The notes under the pieces: model-generated
What the model was told of the DNA's origin: nothing
What the model saw: only the letters and a program-made list of their open reading frames with translations
Databases searched by the model: none
Assembly: GCA_965247615.1 (NCBI GenBank)
Contig: OZ252022.1
Location: forward strand, 1,054,001-1,118,000
Direction: 5' to 3'
DNA: 64,000 nt
Origin: G965197715 sp965247615
Lineage (GTDB): Bacteria; Chloroflexota; Dehalococcoidia; Lucifugimonadales; UBA1127
In this document: piece by piece, positions 56,643 to 64,000 of the stretch
How positions within the stretch are numbered: position 1 is the first letter of the stretch
Layout of the letters: each line of letters starts with the position of its first letter
Program-made: the position numbers and the translations under genes

Positions 56643-57956
56643 ATGACCGAGAACATGGACATAGAGGGCCGGCCACGGCCCGCACGCGTGCAGGCGCTGG
56701 ACGCCGAGAGCCTGCGCCGCGTTACACAGCGGGGCGTGGCGGAGATCATCGAAGAGCGGGAGTTCGTTCAACTGCTTCAGGCGGGGAAGCCCCTGCGGCT
56801 GAAGATGGGCTTCGACCCATCGGCGCCGGACATTCACCTGGGGCACGTGGTGGGGCTGCGCAAGCTGCGGCAGCTCCAGGAGATGGGTCACCAGGTGGTG
56901 CTCATCGTAGGCGACTGGACGGCGCTCATCGGCGACCCGAGCGGGCAGTCCGCCACGCGTCCAATGCTCACCCGCCAGCAGGTTGAGAGCAACGCGCAGA
57001 CCTACCTTCGGCAGTTCTTCAAGGTGGTGGATGAGGGGCGGACGCAGGTGTTGTGGCAGAGCGAATGGTTCGGCAAGTTCAATCTGGAGGACGTCATCCG
57101 GCTGTCGGGCCGGTTCACGGTGGCCCAGTTCCTGCAGCGGGAGGACTTCCGCAGGCGGTGGGACACCCAGCAGCCCATCAGCATTACGGAACTGCTCTAT
57201 CCCCTGATGCAGGCGTACGACTCCGTGGAAGTGCGGGCGGACGTTGAGTTTGGCGGGACCGACCAGAAGTTCAACCTGCTGCTGGGGCGGGAGCTCCAGG
57301 CGGCGGTTGGCCAGCGGCCGCAGCAGTGCTTCCTGGTCCCCATCCTGGTGGGGACCGACGGCGTCCGCAAGATGAGCAAGAGCCTGGGCAACTACATATC
57401 GGTGGAGGAGCCTTCGAGGGAGCAGTACGGGAAGGTGATGTCGCTCCCCGATGAGCTGCTCCTCCCCTACTTCGAGCTCCTGACCGACGTGCCGGACGCG
57501 GAGCTGTCAGAGCTGCGCGGGGCCCTGGAGCACGGCGGGGCGAACCACATGGAGCTGAAGAAGCGGCTGGCCCGGGAGATTGTGGGCGAGTTCTGGGGCG
57601 AGGCGCAGGCCCGGGGCGCCCAGGAGGAGTTCGAGCGGGTCTTCCAGCGTCACGAGGCGCCGGAGGACGTGCCGGAGGTGACGTACACACCCCTGGGGGG
57701 CGACCGCATGGCGCTTCATCTGCCGACCGGCGACGCGGAGGCGTCCACGGCGCTGGCCGAGTGCCTGCACACCCTGGGTCTCGCCAGGAGCCGCACGGAG
57801 GCGAGCCGCCTGCTGGCGCAGGGCGCCGTGGAGGTGGACGGGACGCGGATGGGCGCGGAGGACGCGCTGCCTGTTCGGGACGGCGCCGTTATCCGTGTGG
57901 GCAAGCGGCGCTTCCTGCGCCTTGTGGAGAGGGCCAGCCCCCAGGCGAGTCGCTAG
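56643..57956 (+). CDS. tyrS: Tyrosyl-tRNA synthetase
   Basis: 437 aa, class I. The HIGH motif is HLGH in FDPSAPDIHLGHVVGL; the KMSKS motif is KMSKSLGN; GGTDQKFNLLLGRELQ and a C-terminal S4 RNA-binding domain (SRTEASRLLAQGAVEVDGTRM) are present. The FDPSAPDIH pattern is that of the TyrRS type found in thermophiles and many non-enteric bacteria. The start is ATG 56643; the frame is open to 56577. The TAG stop lies within a short palindrome. Confidence 0.96.
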   Translation: MTENMDIEGRPRPARVQALDAESLRRVTQRGVAEIIEEREFVQLLQAGKPLRLKMGFDPSAPDIHLGHVVGLRKLRQLQEMGHQVVLIVGDWTALIGDPSGQSATRPMLTRQQVESNAQTYLRQFFKVVDEGRTQVLWQSEWFGKFNLEDVIRLSGRFTVAQFLQREDFRRRWDTQQPISITELLYPLMQAYDSVEVRADVEFGGTDQKFNLLLGRELQAAVGQRPQQCFLVPILVGTDGVRKMSKSLGNYISVEEPSREQYGKVMSLPDELLLPYFELLTDVPDAELSELRGALEHGGANHMELKKRLAREIVGEFWGEAQARGAQEEFERVFQRHEAPEDVPEVTYTPLGGDRMALHLPTGDAEASTALAECLHTLGLARSRTEASRLLAQGAVEVDGTRMGAEDALPVRDGAVIRVGKRRFLRLVERASPQASR

Positions 57957-57962
57957 CGCGAC
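57949..57962. repeat. Short palindromic repeat containing the tyrS stop
   Basis: GTCGCTAGCGCGAC, the most symmetric copy; the central TAG is the stop codon of tyrS. Confidence 0.6.
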
Positions 57963-58087
57963 GGCCTGTGGGGGAGGGTAGACGGTGGGGCGCAGGGTGG
58001 CGGCATGGGAGCATCTGTCCGCTGCGGCGTACTTGTGGTAAGATTCACAAACCGATTTGAATACGATGTGGTCAAGAGGAGGAGAAT

Positions 58088-59194
58088 GTGGCAACAGTCA
58101 ACCTGAGGATACCCGGCCCGACGCCCTGCCCGGAGGACGCTTTGGAGGCCGGCGCGCAGCAGATGATCAACCACCGGGGGCCGGAGTTTGCAGACCTGAT
58201 CAACCGGTCCCATGAACGGCTTCAGCAGGTTTTCGCAACGGAGAATGACGTCGTCCTACTCACGGCTTCCGGCACAGGGGCCATGGAGGCGGCCATCGTC
58301 AACACGCTTTCGCCGGGCGACCAGGTGCTGGGCATCAGCATTGGGGTCTTCGGCGACCGCTTCTGCCAGATTGCCGAGGGCTACGGCATAGAGGTGGTCA
58401 AGCCCAAGTTCGACCTGGGGGCCGCGGCCGACGTGGACGTGATTCGGCAGGCCCTGAACGATAACCCCGGCGTCAAAGCCGTTCTGGTGACCCACAACGA
58501 GACCTCCACGGGTGTCACGAACGACCTGGGGGCCATCTCCAGGGTGGTGAAGGAGTTCGACAAGCTGCTGCTGGTGGACGCGGTCAGCAGCCTGGGGTGC
58601 ATCCCCTGCGAGACCGACGCCTGGGGCTGCGACGTAGTCGTGACGGCCTCTCAGAAGGGGTTCATGGTCCCGCCCGGCCTGGCCTTCGCCAGCATCAGCC
58701 CCCGGGCGTGGGAGGCCTCCAAGGAGGCGAAGCTGCCGCGGTTCTACTTCGACTTCGGGCGGCACAAGAGCTACTTCGAGCAGGGGCAGACGCCCTGGAC
58801 GCCGGCGGTCTCGGTGATGTACAGCCTGGACGTGACGCTGAGCGCCATGCTGGCGAGCGGCATGGGCGCGGTCCACGAGCATCACGCGTCGATTGGGCGC
58901 AGGGCGCGGGAGGGTGTGAAGAGCCTGGGGCTGAAGCTGTTTGCGACAGATGAGCGCTACGCGTCGGACACAGTGACGTCGATCCACGGGCCGGAGGGCG
59001 TGAACCTCGGCGACCTGCTGAAGCTTCTGCGCACGGAGTACAACACAGTGCTGGCGGCGGGTCAGGGGCCGATGATGCTGGGCAAGGTGTTCCGCATCGG
59101 CCACATGGGCTACGTGTCGGAGGCGGACATCGACGCTGTGCTCGACGCGCTGCGTGACGCGCTCCCCCGGGTGGGCTTCGCAGGCGCCGCGTAG
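58088..59194 (+). CDS. Class V aminotransferase (serine/alanine-glyoxylate type)
   Basis: 368 aa, PLP fold type I. It has RIPGPTPCPEDALEAG, HRGPEFADLINR, LTASGTGAMEAAIVN, THNETSTGV, LLVDAVSSLGC, the PLP Lys in TASQKGFMVPPG, and a normal C-terminal domain. The start is GTG 58088 with AGGAGGAG upstream. It lies 1.9 kb from serA, and in several phyla such a pair makes serine, with this protein acting as phosphoserine or serine-pyruvate aminotransferase. A glyoxylate-detoxifying role is the alternative. Confidence 0.92.
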   Translation: MATVNLRIPGPTPCPEDALEAGAQQMINHRGPEFADLINRSHERLQQVFATENDVVLLTASGTGAMEAAIVNTLSPGDQVLGISIGVFGDRFCQIAEGYGIEVVKPKFDLGAAADVDVIRQALNDNPGVKAVLVTHNETSTGVTNDLGAISRVVKEFDKLLLVDAVSSLGCIPCETDAWGCDVVVTASQKGFMVPPGLAFASISPRAWEASKEAKLPRFYFDFGRHKSYFEQGQTPWTPAVSVMYSLDVTLSAMLASGMGAVHEHHASIGRRAREGVKSLGLKLFATDERYASDTVTSIHGPEGVNLGDLLKLLRTEYNTVLAAGQGPMMLGKVFRIGHMGYVSEADIDAVLDALRDALPRVGFAGAA

Positions 59195-59365
59195 CCGGGC
59201 CGACAGCAACGCAGAGAAGGCAGAGTGCCGCTCGCGCCGGGGATTGGCCCGGGGCGGGCGGCAGTTGTTTTGTGGATGGGGGTCCTTCGACCGGGAAGAG
59301 TTCGACGTACGCATTGAGACCGGATCGATCGGGCGCGTGCGCCGGGGATGGGAGGCCGGCGCCCT

Positions 59366-60844
59366 CTATCGGCCAGCGGCGGCCTGGGCTGCGCTGGCGC
59401 CGGCGATGCGCCCGAAGGTTGCGCCGGCCATCATCCCGGAGCCCGATGGGTAGTTCCAGTGCCAGAGCCCGCCCAGCATCTCTCCTGCGGTGTACAGCCC
59501 CGGAATGGGCCACCCGGCCACGTGCTGCACCTGGGCTGTCTTGGGGTCTACCTTCAGGCCCCCGAAGGTGAAGGTGATGCCGCAGCAGACGGGGAAGCCC
59601 TCGAAGGGGGGCTCCTCTATGCTCATGGAGTAGTTGCTCTTGTTGGGATCCAGGCCAGCCGTGTGTTTGCCGTCGGTGGTGAAGGGGTTGGGATTGAGGG
59701 GCCCGGGCTGGATGGCGGCGTTGAAATCGCGGACGGTCTGGACAAGGCTGCCGGGGTCGATGCCCAGCCTGTCCGCCAGGACATCCAGTGAGTCTGCCGA
59801 GTCCCCCGTGGCGGTGTCGTAGGTGGCGAGAAGGTCCAAGCGGCGGGCCTTGGCGTCGAAGATTTGGAAGGCGACGCCCATGGGCTGGTCGAGGATGGAG
59901 CGCCCCATCTTGGCGTAGGTGAGGCCGCGCTGGTCTTCCGCCTCGTCGACGAAGCGCTTGCCGTGGATGTTCACCATGATGCCGTAGGGGTAGGCGTAGC
60001 GGTTGGTGTTCTCGGCGCCGCGCGAGCCCGGGAGGCTGTACCAGGGACGGTTGAGGTCCTGGGGCGAGGCGTGGCAGGTGGTCCAGCCGCCATAGGGCAT
60101 GGCGCCGATCTCCAGGGCCATGCGGAGGCCGTCGCCGGTGTTGTAGGGCACGCCCCGCAGCTTCACGGTATCCCAGCGGGGGCCCAGGTATCGCGCCCGC
60201 ATCTCCGCGTTGGCTTCGAAGCCGCCACAGGCGAGGATGACGGCCTTGGCCCACATGGTGGCGTAGCCCTGCCGGGTCAACGCGCGGAGGCCGTTGACGC
60301 TTCCCGCGTCGTCCTGCAGCAGGGTGGTTGCGGAGGTCTCGTAGTGGACGTCGACGCCGGACCGCTCCATGAGGGCGAAGTTGCGCTCTTGGAGGCCGTA
60401 GCCGCCGCCGTTCATGCTGATGATGTTGCCGGTGCCGGCGGCCTCCCGGTAGGCGGGCACCCAGTCGTGGCCCTTGGTGCGGAGCCACCGAACAGTCTTG
60501 TACGACTCCGAGACGTGGACCTGGAGGAGCTCCTGGTCCGTCTGGCCCTGGGTGACGTGCATGATCTCATCCCAGAGCTCCGCTTCCGTGCGGTGGGGCA
60601 TGGACTCGGCCATGCCCTGGAGATCGTGGTCTGAAACGCCGTCGATGAGGGGCACGAGGTCCTCGACGCTGTTGTAGGCGAAACGCATGTGGCCGGTGAG
60701 GGTGCTGTTGCCGCCGCGGCTCGCCCTGGGGGCCTTCTCGATGACGCCGACGCGGGCGCCTGCTTCCTGGGCTGCAAGGGCGGCGCTGAGGGCGGCGTTG
60801 CCCGCGCCGACGACAAGCACGTCATAGGCGAACTCTGTGGCCAT
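59366..60844 (-). CDS. FAD-dependent oxidoreductase, TcuA/fumarate-reductase-like
   Basis: 492 aa. The N-terminal Rossmann FAD motif is VLVVGAGNAALSAALAAQEAGARVGVIEKA. GGNSTLTGHMRFAY, ILACGGFEAN, the RFVDEAEDQRG active-site region and the C-terminal YTAGEMLGGLWHWNYPSGSGMMAGATFGRIAG resemble tricarballylate dehydrogenase and soluble fumarate-reductase flavoproteins. The start is ATG 60844 with GGAGG upstream; the upstream ATG 60856 overlaps that site. It is transcribed against the aminotransferase and away from serA. Substrate unknown. Confidence 0.92.
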   Translation of the reverse strand: MATEFAYDVLVVGAGNAALSAALAAQEAGARVGVIEKAPRASRGGNSTLTGHMRFAYNSVEDLVPLIDGVSDHDLQGMAESMPHRTEAELWDEIMHVTQGQTDQELLQVHVSESYKTVRWLRTKGHDWVPAYREAAGTGNIISMNGGGYGLQERNFALMERSGVDVHYETSATTLLQDDAGSVNGLRALTRQGYATMWAKAVILACGGFEANAEMRARYLGPRWDTVKLRGVPYNTGDGLRMALEIGAMPYGGWTTCHASPQDLNRPWYSLPGSRGAENTNRYAYPYGIMVNIHGKRFVDEAEDQRGLTYAKMGRSILDQPMGVAFQIFDAKARRLDLLATYDTATGDSADSLDVLADRLGIDPGSLVQTVRDFNAAIQPGPLNPNPFTTDGKHTAGLDPNKSNYSMSIEEPPFEGFPVCCGITFTFGGLKVDPKTAQVQHVAGWPIPGLYTAGEMLGGLWHWNYPSGSGMMAGATFGRIAGASAAQAAAGR

Positions 60845-61047
60845 GGTTGCCTCCATACCGTGGGCTGCTGTGCGCAGAGAGGGCAGGCTGTCCGGGGACG
60901 GCGCCTGCCTGCGGGGGGCCGCTCCTGCACGTGGGGATTGTGGCCGCGCCCCCACGGCGTGTCAAGCTGGCGGCGCTTTCCCGGGGGTTGGGGGGATTGG
61001 GTGGATTTCGTCGTGCAGGCCCCTCGCTCCGAGGCAGCGCCGGGGGT

Positions 61048-61053
61048 TATAAT
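61048..61053 (+). promoter_or_regulatory. -10 element of serA
   Basis: A consensus TATAAT about 65 bases before ATG 61117. No strong -35 is seen at the expected distance. Confidence 0.55.
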
Positions 61054-61116
61054 CTGGGGACGCCCTTCAGCAACCCGTATCCCTGGGCGACCCCCTCTCA
61101 AGAATGAGGCGACACT

Positions 61117-62700
61117 ATGCCCAAAGTCCTGATCACGGACCCCATCGGCGAGCCTGGCCTGGCGCTGCTGGGCGAGCACAGCGACATCCACGTGGACGTA
61201 CGCCCGCGGCTGCCCAAGGAGGATCTGCTGGCGGCCATTGCCGGGTACGACGCGCTCATCGTGCGCAGCGAGACGCGGGTGACGGCGGATATCCTGGAGG
61301 CGGGGCAGGGGCTGCAGGTGGTCGGCCGGGCGGGGGTTGGCGTGGACAACATCGACCTGGCGGCGGCGACGCGGCTCGGGGTGGCGGTGGTGAACGCGCC
61401 CACGGGGAACATCGTGGCCGCGGCCGAGCACACCATCGCGGTGCTCATGGCGCTGGCGCGCAACATTCCCCAGGCGGACGCCTCCCTGAAGCGTGGGGAG
61501 TGGCGGCGCGCCGACTTCATGGGAGTAGAGGTCCGGGAGAAGGCGTTGGGCATCATCGGCCTGGGGCGCGTGGGGGCGGAGGTGGCCCGCCGGGCCCTGG
61601 GACTGGGCATGCGTCTCCTGGCCCATGACCCCTTTGTGGCCCCGGAGCGGGCGGCCCACCTGGGTGTGGAGATAGTGGGCTTCACCGAGCTTCTGGCCCG
61701 AAGCGACTTCTTGACCCTTCACACGCCCCTGACCGACTCCACGCGCAGCATTCTGGGCGCGGAGGAGCTGGCGCAGGTCAAGCCGGGCATTCGCATTATC
61801 AACGTGGCCCGGGGCGGGCTGATTGACGACGACGCGCTGCTGGAGGCGCTGGAGAACGGGCGGGTCGCAGGCGCCGCGCTGGACGTGTTCGAGCCCGAGC
61901 CGCCGCCGGCGAGCGCCCTGCTGTCGCACCCCCGGGTCATCACGACACCGCACCTGGGGGCGTCCACGGTGGAGGCGCAGTCGGACGTGTCGCGGGAGGT
62001 GGCGGAGCAGGTGCTGGCGGTGCTGCGGGGTCAGCCGGCGCAGTTCACGGTGAACGCGCCCTTCGTCGCCGGCGAGGAGCACGCGCTGGTGGCGTCCTAT
62101 CTGCAGGTGGGCGCCGACGTGGGCCGGGTGGCAATCCAGCTGCTGGACGGCCAGCTCACGTCGATCACGTTCCGGTACGAGGGCGAGATTGGGCAGGGCG
62201 ACGCCAGGGGGCTGCGCGCCGCGGCGCTGATGGGTTTGCTGGAGACGATCAGCGAGGAGCGGGTCAACCTGGTCAACGCCTCGCTGTTGGCGGAGCAGCT
62301 GGGTATGCGGGTTGCGGAGGAGACTGGCGAGGCCCCGGAGCAGTACCCCAGCCTGATGACGGTGGTGCTGGGCTCGGATGGGGGGGCGGTGCGGGTGTCC
62401 GGCACGCACGCCCGGGACCGCACGCACGTTGTGCGGATAGGGGACCACTGGATGGACGCCGTCCTGGAGAGCCCGTACCTGCTGGTGGTGGAGAACAACG
62501 ACGCGCCGGGAGTGATCGGCACGGTGGGCGGGATTGCGGGGGAGCACGACATCAACATCAGCTCGATGACGGTGGGGCGCCTGGCGCCGCGGGGCCGCGC
62601 GACGATGGTGGTGGGGCTGGACGAGCCGATGCCGGAGGCGGCGCTGACCCGCATCCGCGCGGTGCCGCGCATCACGGGCGTCCGCATGGTGCGGCTGTAG
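61117..62700 (+). CDS. serA: D-3-phosphoglycerate dehydrogenase
   Basis: A 527-aa long-form SerA, first step of serine synthesis. VLITDPIGEPGLALL; GRAGVGVDNIDLAAATRLGVAVVNAPTGN; the NAD motif GIIGLGRVGAEVARRA; NVARGGLIDDDAL with the active-site Arg; and TPHLGASTVEAQ with the catalytic His. An ASB domain and a C-terminal ACT domain (VVENNDAPGVIGTVGGIAGEHDINISSM) follow, so serine feedback is likely. The class V aminotransferase nearby is the candidate second step; no serB is in the window. Confidence 0.97.
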   Translation: MPKVLITDPIGEPGLALLGEHSDIHVDVRPRLPKEDLLAAIAGYDALIVRSETRVTADILEAGQGLQVVGRAGVGVDNIDLAAATRLGVAVVNAPTGNIVAAAEHTIAVLMALARNIPQADASLKRGEWRRADFMGVEVREKALGIIGLGRVGAEVARRALGLGMRLLAHDPFVAPERAAHLGVEIVGFTELLARSDFLTLHTPLTDSTRSILGAEELAQVKPGIRIINVARGGLIDDDALLEALENGRVAGAALDVFEPEPPPASALLSHPRVITTPHLGASTVEAQSDVSREVAEQVLAVLRGQPAQFTVNAPFVAGEEHALVASYLQVGADVGRVAIQLLDGQLTSITFRYEGEIGQGDARGLRAAALMGLLETISEERVNLVNASLLAEQLGMRVAEETGEAPEQYPSLMTVVLGSDGGAVRVSGTHARDRTHVVRIGDHWMDAVLESPYLLVVENNDAPGVIGTVGGIAGEHDINISSMTVGRLAPRGRATMVVGLDEPMPEAALTRIRAVPRITGVRMVRL

Positions 62701-62831
62701 GGACGCGGTGCGTCGGTGGTGCTTGGCGCTTCGGGTGGCCGTGATCTCCTTTCGTGAGGCGGCGCTTTCGGTGAACCGCTCGCCGCTGGGTGCTCGCCGC
62801 TGGTTGACAGGGCGCAGGTGCGCGGGGCGAA

Positions 62832-62860
62832 TTGACACTGCAGAGGGGCGGGCCTATGCT
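62832..62860 (+). promoter_or_regulatory. Promoter of the MFS transporter gene
   Basis: TTGACA at 62832-62837 and TATGCT at 62855-62860 with a 17-bp spacer. Confidence 0.75.
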
Positions 62861-62974
62861 ACCGCAGGCTCAGCGCCCCGGTTTCCGGGCGGTGGGGCAG
62901 CGACCCACCGTATCCCACCGGATCCATCCGTCCCGTGCGATCGTCGCCTGCTGTGCCGCTGTCAGGAGGCCTGA

Positions 62975-64000
62975 TTGGCTCAATCGGTAGAGGACAACGC
63001 CCGCGACAGCCCGTCCGCCGTGAGCGACCGGGCTTCGGTCAAGCCGTGGGCCGCGCTGGCGAGCCCGCAGTTCCGTCTCCTCTGGCTGGGGCAGTCCTTT
63101 GGCGCCGTGGGGCAGCCCATGCGAGAAGTGGCCAACCTGTGGCTGGTGTGGGAGCTGACGGGTTCGGCGCTCCATCTGGGCCTCTTGGGAGTGGTTCGTG
63201 TGGTGCCGCTGATCTTGTTCAGCCTGGTGGGCGGCGCACTGGCGGACGTCGTCGACCGCAGGAAGATCCTGGTGGTCAGCCAGGTGACGAACATGCTGAT
63301 GGGCGCGGCCATTGCGGGGCTGGCGATCACAGGGGCGATCCAGGTCTGGCACATCTACGCCATCTCCCTGGGGTCGGCGGTGATGATGTCCTTTGGCCAG
63401 CCGGCGCGGGTCTCGCTGATCCCGGCGCTGGTGCCCCGAGTGCATCTGATGAACGCGCTGACGCTGCACACGACGACCATGCACGCGTCGAGGCTCCTGG
63501 GTCCGTCGCTTGGGGGGATCATCATCGCCTGGCAGGGGGCGGGCCTGGCGTACGCGGTCAACGCGGCGGCGTTCATACCGGTGATCGTGTCGCTGCTCCT
63601 GCTTCATGTTCCGACGGTTGAGCGGCAGCAGGTCCGCCGTGCCTTCAACCCCCGGGAGATTGTGGAGGGGCTGCGGTTCATCTGGGCCACGCCGGTCATC
63701 CTGGGCTTCATACTATTCGACGTGTCGGCGATGGTCTTTTCCACGTATCGCGGGCTGCTGCCCATCTTCGCGGACGAGGTACTGGGGGTCGGGCCGGCGG
63801 GCTTCGGGACGCTGATGTCGGCGCCGGCGCTGGGGTTCCTGGGGGGGGCGGGGCTCCTGCTGCTGATGGGCAACGTCAAACGGAAGGGGCCCGTGGTGCT
63901 GGTGGCCACGCTGCTGTATGCGGTGACCGTCGCCCTGTTTGCGCTGTCCGAGTGGTATGTCGTGTCACTGCTGCTGATCATGGCCGCGGGGGGATTCGAC
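62975..64000 (+). CDS. MFS transporter, EntS-like (partial, 3' end outside window)
   Basis: The frame from TTG 62975 stays open to the last base of the window, so at least 342 codons are present and the 3' end is missing. AGGAGG at 62964-62969 supports the TTG start. It shows FRLLWLGQSFGAVGQPMREVANLWLVWELTGSA, the MFS loop GGALADVVDRRKILV, ALTLHTTTMHASRLLGPSLGGI and LGVGPAGFGTLMSAPALGFLGG, the layout of the EntS/enterobactin-exporter branch (12-helix type). Probably an exporter; substrate unknown. Confidence 0.9.
   Translation, partial: MAQSVEDNARDSPSAVSDRASVKPWAALASPQFRLLWLGQSFGAVGQPMREVANLWLVWELTGSALHLGLLGVVRVVPLILFSLVGGALADVVDRRKILVVSQVTNMLMGAAIAGLAITGAIQVWHIYAISLGSAVMMSFGQPARVSLIPALVPRVHLMNALTLHTTTMHASRLLGPSLGGIIIAWQGAGLAYAVNAAAFIPVIVSLLLLHVPTVERQQVRRAFNPREIVEGLRFIWATPVILGFILFDVSAMVFSTYRGLLPIFADEVLGVGPAGFGTLMSAPALGFLGGAGLLLLMGNVKRKGPVVLVATLLYAVTVALFALSEWYVVSLLLIMAAGGFD

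Noticed and set aside
61104..61628. Long Gly/Arg/Ala-rich open frame inside serA.
   Set aside because: Out-of-frame shadow produced by high GC; it has no motifs. Many similar shadows occur in hisS, prfA, thiI, rsmG and the FAD oxidoreductase.
62971..62995. GGCTCAATCGGTAGAG resembles a tRNA D arm.
   Set aside because: No anticodon arm, T arm or matching acceptor strand follows; it is the first codons of the MFS gene, which has an excellent AGGAGG site.

Overview
The window is high-GC bacterial DNA. Most ordered genes are compact, and non-ATG starts (GTG, TTG) are common. My best guess is a Chloroflexota lineage, perhaps Dehalococcoidia/SAR202-like. This is an inference from gene content: a luciferase-like F420-type monooxygenase, a DUF5667 protein paired with an ECF sigma factor, several Ser/Pro-linker lipoproteins, a GAAC-N4-GTTC LexA box, no sign of outer-membrane genes, and the order yceD-rpmF-fabD-nusB-acpP. 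There is no rRNA and only one tRNA-like sequence, so the taxonomy is tentative.

Layout. (1) 1-5.6 kb: a peptide/opine-type ABC importer operon, with a binding lipoprotein cut by the left window edge, two permeases and one fused double ATPase. (2) 6.0-8.45 kb: an IS21-family element (istA/istB) whose istA carries a one-base frameshift. (3) 8.5-16.5 kb: a gene graveyard or accessory island. It holds an alpha/beta hydrolase, a strong inverted repeat, an integrase-HsdR chimeric ORF, a low-GC conserved hypothetical gene cut by an in-frame TGA, a degenerate tRNA-Ala(TGC), a second alpha/beta hydrolase with Ala at the nucleophile elbow, a MetF-type fragment, an IS5-type transposase remnant, a dehydroshikimate-dehydratase-like pseudogene with two amber codons, and an apparently intact CD-NTase-like nucleotidyltransferase whose upstream partner survives only as a C-terminal tail. 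(4) 16.5-21.4 kb: dienelactone hydrolase, a LivJ-like binding lipoprotein, a zinc-type dehydrogenase and an intact IS5-group element with a CTAG target duplication at the stop codon of prmC. (5) 21.4-24.4 kb: prfA-prmC and an EamA transporter, all on the minus strand. (6) 25.1-26.7 kb: a DUF4268-like protein and a Cas4-like Fe-S nuclease in one operon, next to a VapBC toxin-antitoxin pair. (7) 26.9-40.3 kb: housekeeping genes hisS, rel, rpsT, thiI, lexA, a YceI lipoprotein, a PDZ protein, a JAMM protease, a flippase-like membrane protein, rsmG, an F420-type oxidoreductase and ispH. (8) 40.6-50.2 kb: a fused FAD/Fe-S oxidoreductase, a dUTPase/DCD-like protein, the ECF sigma/DUF5667 pair, rimI, and yceD-rpmF-fabD-nusB-acpP. 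(9) 50.5-64 kb: CPBP protease, trpA-aroH, a zinc-ribbon protein and an RRM protein, a lipoprotein, a degenerate RNase H homologue, ribF-tyrS, a class V aminotransferase, an FAD oxidoreductase, serA and an MFS transporter cut by the right edge.

Two dispersed repeat families mark gene ends. One is a MITE-like repeat of about 190-310 bp in four copies. One copy is flanked by a 12-bp direct repeat, and three of the four touch a stop codon. The other is a small palindrome of the type GTCGCTAGCGCGAC in seven copies, mostly at 3' ends of genes. The least explained material is the island around 10-16 kb, in particular the orphan CD-NTase with its severed partner, and the Cas4-like/DUF4268-like pair near 25-26 kb.
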